Shown here in pieces: positions 1-6,316 of a stretch of DNA of 18,466 bases. The stretch is from an uncultured Aquimonas sp. (GTDB lineage Bacteria > Pseudomonadota > Gammaproteobacteria > Xanthomonadales > Xanthomonadaceae). The translations under genes were made by a program, and so were the position numbers. The stretch spans positions 1 through 18,466 of the forward strand of contig NZ_CALART010000088.1 in NCBI RefSeq assembly GCF_937888285.1. Reading direction: 5' to 3'. The notes below the pieces were generated by a model that saw only the letters and a program-made list of their open reading frames with translations, had not been told where the DNA came from and ran no database searches. How positions within the stretch are numbered: the stretch's first letter is position 1; each line of letters starts with the position of its first letter.

Positions 1-930
1 ATGGCCCTGCAAACCTGGCAAGACTGAAACAGTCGTGTAGTTCAGAGGCTCCCTAAAGTCATTCGTCTCACGAAGCAATGCATAGGATTTCGGATCCGCG
101 AGAATACTCCCATAGTCAGTAATCACTCGCGAGTCGCGAATTAGTGCGGCCCGACCTCCTTGCTTCGGAGAAAGGTCTGCGATGACCTGCCTCATTGACG
201 ATTCGAGGGTGCTGTGAACTGCGTGCCTTACTTCTGTATAGTCCCGCGCAGACCTGAGCCCAATGAACTCCTTTATCTCCTGTGACGAGAGCGCTCTCTG
301 CCAAACGCCGAAGCGATCCGATTGAAGGCTTGAGACGTCGATGCCCCACTCCTCCCTGGCATGCTTCAAGAGATAAATGGCAACATACAGATTTCTCACA
401 CCTTGAGCATTGCTCCCTGTCTGTCGCCCAACCTCCTTGAATACGTCGGCGGAGGTGCCTTGTGATACCTCCCTTTCGACTGCTTGAAATACAAATCGAG
501 CCTTCGCCTCCGGCGGCCAAAGTCGAAGCCCACCGATATGCCTGAAGCCTATAAACTTAGTGACTTCTTCCCGATTAGCAGCGACAAAGCACGGGACTGA
601 GCTGAGTTTTTCTGCAGTATCCGGGGGAAATTCGACTGTCGAAAACTGAACATCATCTAGTTCCGGCAACAGACCCAGAATGATTTTCAGGGTTGCAAGC
701 CGTCGATTACCCTCGACAACCACTTTCCTGTCGCCTTCATTAACAACAACCAGCGGGTCGGTCTCGAAATAGCCATTGTCGGCGAAAGACTGCGCTAGTT
801 CGCTCAGCGCCTCCCCATCTCTCAGGTGTCTAATAATCTCCGCCTCTGAAGCATTAATCAAATGCTCAGGCAGCCGAGGATTCAGAGAATCGAGAGTGAG
901 ATTTGCCACCGGGATCTGTGTGATTTGCAT
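1..930 (-). CDS. ParB-like nuclease-domain protein (partial, C-terminus cut by window edge)
   Basis: The frame is open for 310 codons from ATG 930 to base 1 with no stop, so the C-terminus lies outside the window. AAGGA stands about 9 bases before the ATG and supports this start. Residues 1-90 look like a ParB/Srx N-terminal domain: an opening ITQIPVANLTLDSLNPR stretch, then DNGYFETDPLVVV (51-63) and VVEGNRRLA (71-79), the counterpart of the ParB arginine box. Residues 126-146 (FIGFRHIGG...W.PEAKARF) and a helical segment at 160-191 resemble the linker and DNA-binding helices of ParB-like proteins in accessory loci. Base composition is clearly lower in GC than the neighbours, which suggests acquisition by transfer. 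It starts 30 bp after the icmF stop on the same strand but shares no evident role with it. Family assignment is fairly sure; function (regulator, nuclease or defence component) is unknown. It is unlikely to be the chromosomal segregation ParB, since no parA is beside it and the motif differs. Confidence 0.8.
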   Translation of the reverse strand, partial: MQITQIPVANLTLDSLNPRLPEHLINASEAEIIRHLRDGEALSELAQSFADNGYFETDPLVVVNEGDRKVVVEGNRRLATLKIILGLLPELDDVQFSTVEFPPDTAEKLSSVPCFVAANREEVTKFIGFRHIGGLRLWPPEAKARFVFQAVEREVSQGTSADVFKEVGRQTGSNAQGVRNLYVAIYLLKHAREEWGIDVSSLQSDRFGVWQRALSSQEIKEFIGLRSARDYTEVRHAVHSTLESSMRQVIADLSPKQGGRAALIRDSRVITDYGSILADPKSYALLRETNDFREPLNYTTVSVLPGLQGH

Positions 931-960
931 AAACTCAAGTCCTTGATTTGGCAGCTCTCT

Positions 961-3900
961 TCACATATTCCTCCGATACTCCCCACCCACCTCATACAAC
1001 GAATGGCTGATCTGCCCTAGGCTGTGGGTCTTCACCGCTTCGATCAGCGCGGCGAACAGGTTTTCGCGCTTGCGGGCGGTGTGCTGGAGGTAGGCGAGGC
1101 CTGAGGCGGGTTGCCCCCTCTCCCCCTGCCCCTCTCCCACCAGGGGAGCGGGGAGAACGGCGGCGTTGCGGTTCTGCTGGTAGCTGCGCACGTTGGCGAT
1201 CTGCTGGCCCTTCTCGTCTTCAGTGCTGCGGATCAGCTCGATGGTGGTGGTGATCTCGCCGCCGTGGTCCTTGCCGAGGTAGGTGTTCACGCCCACCAGG
1301 GGCAGGCTGCCGTCGTGCTTCTTGTGTTCGTAGTACAGGCTCTCTTCCTGGATCTTGCCGCGCTGGTACATGGTGTCCATGGCGCCCAGCACGCCGCCGC
1401 GCTCGCTGATGGCCTCGAACTCCTTGTACACGGCCTCTTCCACCAGGTCGGTGAGCTGGTCGACCACGAAGCTGCCCTGCCAGGGGTTCTCGTTGAAGTT
1501 CAGCCCCAGCTCCTTGTTGATGATCATCTGGATGGCCACGGCGCGGCGCACGCTCTCTTCGGTCGGCGTGGTGATGGCCTCGTCGTAGGCATTGGTGTGC
1601 AGGCTGTTGCAGTTGTCGAACAGGGCGTACAGGGCCTGCAGGGTGGTGCGGATGTCGTTGAACTGGATCTCCTGCGCGTGCAGGGAGCGGCCTGAAGTCT
1701 GGATGTGGTACTTCAGCATCTGGCTGCGCTCGTTGGCGCCGTAGCGCTCGCGCATGGCGCGGGCCCAGATGCGCCGGGCCACGCGGCCGATGACGGTGTA
1801 CTCCGGGTCCATGCCGTTGCTGAAGAAGAAGCTCAGGTTCGGCGCGAAGTCGTCGATCTTCATGCCGCGCGCGAGGTAGTACTCGACGATCGTGAAGCCG
1901 TTGGACAAGGTGAAGGCGAGCTGGCTGATCGGGTTCGCGCCGGCCTCGGCGATGTGGTAGCCCGAAATAGACACCGAGTAGAAATTGCGCACGTTGCGAT
2001 CGACGAAATACTGCTGGATGTCGCCCATCATGCGCAGCGCGAACTCGGTGGAGAAGATGCAGGTGTTCTGCGCCTGGTCTTCCTTGAGGATGTCGGCCTG
2101 CACGGTGCCGCGCACCTGGCGCAGGGTCTCGGCCTTGATGCGCTCGTACACCTCGGGCTCCACCAGCTGGTCGCCGGTGACGCCCAGCAGGCCCAGGCCC
2201 AGGCCGTCGTTGCCTTCGGGCAGCGGGCCGGCGTATTCGGGGCGCGGCTTGCCTTCGAAGAACTTCTCGATATTCGCGTGCGCTTCGTCCCAGCGCGCCT
2301 GGTCCGCGCGCAGGTACTTCTCCACCTGCTGATCGATGGCGGTGTTCATGAACATCGCCAGGATCATCGGCGCCGGGCCGTTGATGGTCATGCTCACGCT
2401 GGTGGTCGGTGCGCACAGGTCGAAGCCGGAATACAGCTTCTTCATGTCGTCGAGCGTGGCGATGGACACGCCCGAGTTGCCGATCTTGCCGTAGATGTCC
2501 GGGCGCTCGGCCGGGTCCTCGCCGTAGAGCGTGACGCTGTCGAAGGCCGTGGACAGTCGTGCGGCCGGCTGGCCCACGCTCAGGTAGTGGAAGCGGCGGT
2601 TGGTGCGCTCGGGCGTGCCCTCGCCCGCGAACATACGGATCGGGTCTTCGCCGCTGCGGCGGTAGGGGTAGACGCCGCCGGTGTAGGGGTAGTGCCCGGG
2701 CAGGTTTTCCTTGCCCAGGAAGATGAGCAGCTCGCCCCAGCTCTTCCACTTGGGGGCGGCGATCTTCGGGATCTTCTGGTGGCTCAGCGATTCGCGGTAG
2801 TTCTCGACGCGGATGACCTTGTCGCGGACGGTGTATTCGTTGAACTCGTCGGTGACGGACTTCAGGCGCTCGGGCCAGGCGCGGAGCAGCTTGAGGTTCT
2901 CGCTGCTGAGCGACTGGACGGCGTCGTTGTAGCGCTGGCGGAGGGTGAGGAGGGTGCGGTCGGGCTCAATGCGAGCCCCTCCCCCGGTGGGGGAGGGGTT
3001 GGGGAGAGGGTTCGGGTGTTGCACGGCCTCTGGGCTTGCCGGACCCTCTCCCCCAACCCGCACCCCGGCCGCTGCGCCTGCATGCGCAGCGGCGTTCGCG
3101 GCCTCGCCGCGTTGCGGCTCGAAAGCCCCGCTCACCCCACGGGGAGAGGGGAGCAAAGCACTGGCGTCGTAGAGCTCCAACGGCCTGGGCAGCGCTGGAT
3201 CCTCCAACTCGCGCAGCGCCTCGTACACGCTCTGCGCGCGGCTTGCGATTTCGCTCTGCTTTTCGATGCCGTGGTTGATCGCCCTGCCCTGCTCGGCGAT
3301 CTCCGCCAGATAGCGGATGCGCGCGCCGGGGATCAGCACCGTGGCGCGGGGTTCCTTCAGGCTGACATCCACCTTCGGATGGAAGTCGCAGCGCGGACTT
3401 GCCGAGCCCTGCTCTACCAATCCCGAATCCCGAATCCCGAATCCCATCTTTGCCGCCACAAGGCGGCAAAGATTGACAAACATCCAGCTCACACCCGGGT
3501 CGTTGAACTGGCTCGCGATGGTCGGATAGACCGGGACCTCTTCATCCGGCATCTGGAAGGCCACGCGGTTGCGCTTCCACTGCTTGCGCACGTCGCGCAG
3601 GGCGTCTTCGGCGCCGCGGCGGTCGAACTTGTTCAGGATCACCAGCTCGGCGAAGTCGAGCATGTCGATCTTCTCGAGCTGGCTGGCCGCGCCGTAGTCG
3701 CTGGTCATCACGTAGACCGGGAAGTCGACCAGGTCGACGATCTCGGAATCGCTCTGGCCGATGCCGGCGGTCTCCACCAGCACCAGGTCATAGCTCAGGC
3801 CGCGCAGGAAGGCGATGCAGTCCTTCAGCACGGCATTGGTGGCGACGTGCTGACGGCGGGTGGCCATCGAGCGCATGAACACGCGCTTCGAGCGCAGTGA

Positions 3901-4677
3901 GTTCATGCGGATGCGGTCGCCCAAGAGCGCACCACCGGTGCGGCGGCGGGTCGGGTCGACCGAGATCACGGCGATGCGCATGGCCGGAAAGTGCTGCAGG
4001 AAGCGGTTGATGATCTCGTCGGTGACCGAGCTCTTGCCGGCGCCGCCGGTGCCGGTGAGGCCGACCACCGGGGTCTTGCCGCCGGCCAGCTGCCAGCCCT
4101 TGCGCAGGGCGGCCAGCTCGGCCTCGGGGATGGCGCCTTCTTCAATCGCGGAGAGCATGCGGCCGACGGCGATCTCGTCGTCCGGCGTCACCGCGGCGGG
4201 CTTCTGCGTGCTCAGCCGGGCCTTGGTGGTGCGGGCGACCAGGTCCTCAATCATCCCGACCAGGCCCATCTGCATGCCGTCGTTCGGATGGTAGATGCGC
4301 TCGACGCCGTAGGCCTGCAGCTCGGCGATCTCTTCCGGGGTGATGGTGCCGCCGCCGCCGCCGAACACGCGGATGTGGCTGGCGCCGCGCTCCTTCAGCA
4401 TGTCCACCATGTACTTGAAGTACTCGGTGTGGCCGCCTTGATAGCTGCTCAGCGCGATGCCGTCGGCGTCTTCCTGCAGGGCCGCGCGGACCACGTCCTC
4501 GACCGAGCGGTTGTGCCCGAGGTGGATGACCTCGGCGCCCTGCGACTGGATCAGGCGGCGCATCACGTTGATGGCGGCGTCGTGGCCGTCGAACAGGCTG
4601 GCGGCGGTGACGAAGCGCAGCGGCGATGCGGCGGGCGCGCTGTCGTCGGCGGGCAGTCGGCTGGCGGGGGTGCTCAT
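961..4677 (-). CDS. icmF: Fused isobutyryl-CoA mutase IcmF (B12-binding, G-protein chaperone and mutase domains)
   Basis: A 1238-residue adenosylcobalamin-dependent acyl-CoA mutase that interconverts isobutyryl-CoA and n-butyryl-CoA in the cytoplasm. Domains in order: B12-binding at about 20-150 (FDGHDAA 29-35 with D30/H32; SSYQGGH 77-83; GGGGG 106-110); MeaI-like GTPase at about 200-410 (P-loop GTGGAGKS 209-216, ETAGIGQSD 302-310, NKFD 349-352); mutase from about 575 (YPYTGGVYPYRR, SVSISGYHIAEAGANP with H908, C-terminal QISHSLYEVGGEYRRNM). Q870 aligns with Arg207 of methylmalonyl-CoA mutase, as expected for an isobutyryl-type enzyme. From memory, family members are about 1,090 residues; the excess is largely explained by three repeat-derived inserts, at about 412-428, 508-572 and 1173-1191, listed separately. 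Start: ATG 4677 has GAGG upstream and a TACAAT box about 36 bases further. None of the recognised catalytic motifs is interrupted. Family call is very sure; activity despite the inserts is inferred. Confidence 0.96.
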   Translation of the reverse strand: MSTPASRLPADDSAPAASPLRFVTAASLFDGHDAAINVMRRLIQSQGAEVIHLGHNRSVEDVVRAALQEDADGIALSSYQGGHTEYFKYMVDMLKERGASHIRVFGGGGGTITPEEIAELQAYGVERIYHPNDGMQMGLVGMIEDLVARTTKARLSTQKPAAVTPDDEIAVGRMLSAIEEGAIPEAELAALRKGWQLAGGKTPVVGLTGTGGAGKSSVTDEIINRFLQHFPAMRIAVISVDPTRRRTGGALLGDRIRMNSLRSKRVFMRSMATRRQHVATNAVLKDCIAFLRGLSYDLVLVETAGIGQSDSEIVDLVDFPVYVMTSDYGAASQLEKIDMLDFAELVILNKFDRRGAEDALRDVRKQWKRNRVAFQMPDEEVPVYPTIASQFNDPGVSWMFVNLCRLVAAKMGFGIRDSGLVEQGSASPRCDFHPKVDVSLKEPRATVLIPGARIRYLAEIAEQGRAINHGIEKQSEIASRAQSVYEALRELEDPALPRPLELYDASALLPSPRGVSGAFEPQRGEAANAAAHAGAAAGVRVGGEGPASPEAVQHPNPLPNPSPTGGGARIEPDRTLLTLRQRYNDAVQSLSSENLKLLRAWPERLKSVTDEFNEYTVRDKVIRVENYRESLSHQKIPKIAAPKWKSWGELLIFLGKENLPGHYPYTGGVYPYRRSGEDPIRMFAGEGTPERTNRRFHYLSVGQPAARLSTAFDSVTLYGEDPAERPDIYGKIGNSGVSIATLDDMKKLYSGFDLCAPTTSVSMTINGPAPMILAMFMNTAIDQQVEKYLRADQARWDEAHANIEKFFEGKPRPEYAGPLPEGNDGLGLGLLGVTGDQLVEPEVYERIKAETLRQVRGTVQADILKEDQAQNTCIFSTEFALRMMGDIQQYFVDRNVRNFYSVSISGYHIAEAGANPISQLAFTLSNGFTIVEYYLARGMKIDDFAPNLSFFFSNGMDPEYTVIGRVARRIWARAMRERYGANERSQMLKYHIQTSGRSLHAQEIQFNDIRTTLQALYALFDNCNSLHTNAYDEAITTPTEESVRRAVAIQMIINKELGLNFNENPWQGSFVVDQLTDLVEEAVYKEFEAISERGGVLGAMDTMYQRGKIQEESLYYEHKKHDGSLPLVGVNTYLGKDHGGEITTTIELIRSTEDEKGQQIANVRSYQQNRNAAVLPAPLVGEGQGERGQPASGLAYLQHTARKRENLFAALIEAVKTHSLGQISHSLYEVGGEYRRNM
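1090..1164 (-). repeat. In-frame repeat-derived insert near the icmF C-terminus
   Basis: The stretch around 1109-1155 is a run of C-rich then G-rich tracts (CCCCCTCTCCCCCTGCCCC ... CAGGGGAGCGGGGAG) and encodes icmF residues about 1172-1196, including LPAPLVGEGQGERG. Peptides of this kind are hallmarks of dispersed G/C-tract repeats in xanthomonad genomes. It falls in the linker between the mutase barrel and the last conserved helices and keeps the frame. It resembles the central insert at 2971-3155 but is much shorter. Confidence 0.7.
2971..3155. repeat. Dispersed G/C-tract hairpin repeat inserted in frame in icmF
   Basis: A block of nested inverted repeats inside the coding sequence. CCCCTCCCCC at 2976-2985 pairs perfectly with GGGGGAGGGG at 2989-2998 (3-base loop). 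GTTGGGGAGAGGGT at 2998-3011 pairs with 3043-3057 with one bulged base. A further G-tract (ACGGGGAGAGGGG) lies near 3139-3152. It encodes icmF residues about 508-569, a low-complexity Pro/Gly/Ala stretch containing NPLPNPSPTGGG, with no counterpart I know in the family. It lies in the linker between the GTPase and mutase domains. The pattern matches repeats normally found between genes in xanthomonads. Confidence 0.8.
3394..3449 (-). repeat. GATTCGGG heptamer repeat inserted in frame in icmF
   Basis: On the minus strand the heptamer GGGATTC is repeated three times in tandem, at about 3421-3445, and encodes MGFGIRDSGL (icmF residues 411-420). Such heptamer runs and the peptide GIRDSG are common in xanthomonad genomes, usually outside genes. 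Next to it, 3448-3457 and 3462-3471 form a perfect 10-bp inverted repeat (CTTTGCCGCC, loop ACAA), still inside the coding sequence. Confidence 0.75.
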
Positions 4678-4712
4678 CGGGGGGCCTCGATGCGGGGTCT
4701 ACGTAGCCCGCC

Positions 4713-4718
4713 ATTGTA
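4713..4718 (-). promoter_or_regulatory. Candidate -10 box for icmF
   Basis: TACAAT on the minus strand lies about 36 bases upstream of the icmF ATG. No convincing -35 hexamer is seen at 16-18 bases. An upstream hairpin (4816-4846) separates it from the preceding gene, which fits an independent icmF promoter. Confidence 0.4.
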
Positions 4719-4815
4719 CGCGGCCCGATGTGAGGCACCCCTGCCGAGGGTTGGGCCGTGAGCGCACGAAACCCTGCGGCCAGGTACGGAAACGACTGGT
4801 GACCGCTACGACAGA

Positions 4816-4846
4816 GAGGCGGCGCACCCGAAGGGCGCGCCGCCTC
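4816..4846 (-). terminator. Long GC hairpin after the small secreted-protein gene
   Basis: Arms 4816-4829 and 4833-4846 form a 14-bp stem (GAGGCGGCGCRCCC) with one G-U pair and a 3-base loop (TTC in the minus-strand transcript). It starts 7 bases after the stop codon of the secreted-protein gene and precedes icmF. No real U-tract follows, only TCTGTCG. It is therefore a probable but non-canonical terminator or 3' end stabiliser. Confidence 0.6.
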
Positions 4847-4853
4847 CAACCGA

Positions 4854-5111
4854 TCACATCACGGTGCAGCTGTAGTACCAGCCGTTGTCACCGCAGTACC
4901 AGGTCTCGGTCAACACCCAGCCCTCGCTGTAGCAGGTGAACACAAACCGCACGCCGTTGCCGTAGGGGTCCATGTTCTCGGTGGCCGTGACGGCACCCTG
5001 GTTATGGGGTCCGCAGGCGTCGGCGGGCGCGAAGGGATGCGCCTGAACGGTGCTGCCGAACCCGGCGAACAGGACGAGCGAAGCTGCCGCGGTGAGAAGG
5101 AGCGATTTCAT
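4854..5111 (-). CDS. Small secreted protein with four cysteines, family not recognised
   Basis: An 85-residue protein with a clear Sec signal peptide: MKSLLLTAAASLVLFAGFGS then TVQA, with likely cleavage before H25. The mature part has about 61 residues, four cysteines (33, 60, 73, 82) that could form two disulfides, and an aromatic-rich end (WVLTETWYC, WYYSC). An in-frame ATG exists five codons upstream (5126), but ATGGAG there is the ribosome binding site itself: GGAGA stands 8-9 bases before ATG 5111, so the shorter start is preferred. A strong hairpin follows the gene. I do not recognise the family. A periplasmic or extracellular disulfide-stabilised protein is the most that can be inferred. 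Confidence 0.7.
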   Translation of the reverse strand: MKSLLLTAAASLVLFAGFGSTVQAHPFAPADACGPHNQGAVTATENMDPYGNGVRFVFTCYSEGWVLTETWYCGDNGWYYSCTVM

Positions 5112-5217
5112 CGACCAGATCTCCACAGTTGTGTGTCGCAGGGAATGGTGCGGATCTCCGCCGGGACATCCCGGGCGGAGTCGAGAACCATCGAAGATCT
5201 GTGGCGGCTCGACAAGC

Positions 5218-5231
5218 TGTCAGATCTGACA
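5218..5231. promoter_or_regulatory. Perfect 14-bp palindrome, possible operator
   Basis: TGTCAGATCTGACA is a perfect palindrome about 107 bases upstream of the secreted-protein start. It has the shape of a dimeric regulator site, but no regulator gene is adjacent and no second copy was seen in the window. A chance occurrence cannot be excluded. Confidence 0.3.
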
Positions 5232-5391
5232 AGGCGGTGACGTGGCCTACTTCCACCTGGCGGTTGCGGCGGTGTCGCGCTTAAACCGATGGGAGCAGGG
5301 CGAGCATCAGCGCAGCGCATCCGCCATCTAGATGCGACACATGCACCCTGCCTGCTGCGGCATTGGGCTGCGCGATCCAGCGCAGGCGCAT

Positions 5392-5488
5392 TCGCGGAAC
5401 GCCGAGCGGTTCATGGCTGAGGGGCTGAGTGGTACATGCGCTGCGCTCATGTGCCCTACGACTCGACGAGCGCCTTGCGTGCAGGCGT
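5392..5488. repeat. First copy of a ~95-bp direct repeat around a REP element
   Basis: This segment (from CGCGGAACGCCGAGCGGTTC onward) recurs at about 5619-5711 with few differences: CATGGCTGAGGGGCTGAGT against CAGGGCTGAGGGGCCGAGT, then the minus-strand REP and CCCTACGACTCGACG. The duplicated unit is therefore larger than the REP itself, spaced about 227 bp apart. Confidence 0.7.
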
Positions 5489-5618
5489 TTGCCCCACGGC
5501 CGCGAGCGCCCATAGGCGGTCGGCTTCGGGGCAGGCTTGGTGTCACTCGAGTCGTAGGGCGGACAAGCGCAGCGCATCCGCCATCGGCCTGCGACGCGTT
5601 TGCGATGCCACAGCACCC

Positions 5619-5711
5619 GCGGAACGCCGAGCGGTTCAGGGCTGAGGGGCCGAGTGGTACATGCGCTGCGCTTATGTACCCTACGACTCGACGGACGCCT
5701 TGCGCGCAGCG
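5619..5711. repeat. Second copy of the ~95-bp direct repeat
   Basis: Partner of the repeat at 5392-5488. Here the enclosed REP stem is fully complementary (GGTACAT/ATGTACC), while the first copy has one mismatch (GGCACAT/ATGTACC), so the two copies have diverged since duplication. Confidence 0.7.
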
Positions 5712-5787
5712 GAGTCGATTGCCCTTGTACGCGTAGGGCGGATAAGCGCAGCGCATCCGCCATCCACATGCCGATGCGTGGCTCGCC

Positions 5788-6150
5788 CTACAGCACCTGC
5801 GGCAGCACGAACGCCAGCGCCAGCGCCGCCGGCAGCGCCTGGATGAAGTAGATCTTTCGGCTGGCGGTGGCACCCCCGTAGAGCCCGGCCACCAGCACGC
5901 AGGCGAGGAAGAACACCTGCACGTCGAGGCCGGTCTCACCCTGCCACAGCCCCCAGAACAGGCCTGCCGCGAGGAAGCCGTTGTACAGGCCCTGGTTCGC
6001 GGCCAGTACCTTGGTCACCGCTGCTTTCTCGGCGCTCATGCCGAAGGCGCGACGGCCGCGCGGCGTGTCCCACAGGAACATTTCAAGCACGAGGATGTAG
6101 ACGTGCAGCAGGGCGATCAGCCCCACCAGTGCGGTTCCGATCCATTGCAT
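5788..6150 (-). CDS. DUF1304 family membrane protein
   Basis: A 120-residue integral membrane protein with about four hydrophobic segments (roughly 2-23, 57-70, 77-92 and 102-119). The sequence LHVYILVLEMFLWDTPRGRRAFGM (15-38) and ANQGLYNGFLAAGLFWGL (51-68) match what I know of DUF1304 (PF06993), a family of small inner-membrane proteins of unknown function. A longer open frame extends upstream, but ATG 6150 is preceded at a good distance by GGGGAGGG, and the family begins here. It is divergent from the DUF418 gene, with 166 bases between the starts that must hold both promoters. The REP array ends about 26 bases after its stop codon. Confidence 0.88.
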   Translation of the reverse strand: MQWIGTALVGLIALLHVYILVLEMFLWDTPRGRRAFGMSAEKAAVTKVLAANQGLYNGFLAAGLFWGLWQGETGLDVQVFFLACVLVAGLYGGATASRKIYFIQALPAALALAFVLPQVL

Positions 6151-6316
6151 CGCGCTGCCCTCCCCGGCCTTGACGATGGGCGGATCATCGCCGATCCGGA
6201 CGCGAGAGTGTCCCCGGCCTGCCACGAAACAATCCCGGGGACGAGGAGGCCGCGCAGCGGCGGCCCGGGCTGGGCCACACTGTGCCCCGCCGCCCTGTGA
6301 CCCGACGAGCCCACGC

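Larger units (their letters stand above)
5296..5761. repeat. Array of five GTAG-type REP palindromes in alternating orientation
   Basis: This occupies most of a 676-base stretch (5112-5787) with no gene. Elements of 29 bases consist of GTAG, a 7-base arm, an 11-base loop (consensus AAGCGCAGCGC) and the complementary arm. Copies: 5296-5324 (plus, degenerate), 5431-5459 (minus), 5554-5582 (plus), 5656-5684 (minus), 5733-5761 (plus). Arms differ between copies but pair within each: GGCGGAT with ATCCGCC, GGTACAT with ATGTACC. Alternating orientation is the arrangement called BIME in other bacteria; related GTAG repeats are known in Stenotrophomonas. No RAYT transposase is present in the window. 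Confidence 0.85.

Noticed and set aside
116..520. A 134-codon minus-strand frame
   Set aside because: It is out of frame with, and inside, the longer ParB-like frame (1-930), which has a ribosome site and recognisable motifs.
1..930. Chromosome-partitioning ParB near an origin
   Set aside because: No parA, gidB or parS-like cluster is beside it; the composition and the VVEGNRRLA motif fit the accessory ParB-like group better.
1705..3900. A 731-codon open frame on the plus strand opposite icmF
   Set aside because: Antisense to a clearly identified mutase, with Val/His/Asp/Ala-rich shadow composition and no family signal.
5296..5761. CRISPR array
   Set aside because: The repeats alternate in orientation, are unevenly spaced, vary in their arms and lack uniform unique spacers or cas genes. 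They are REP palindromes.
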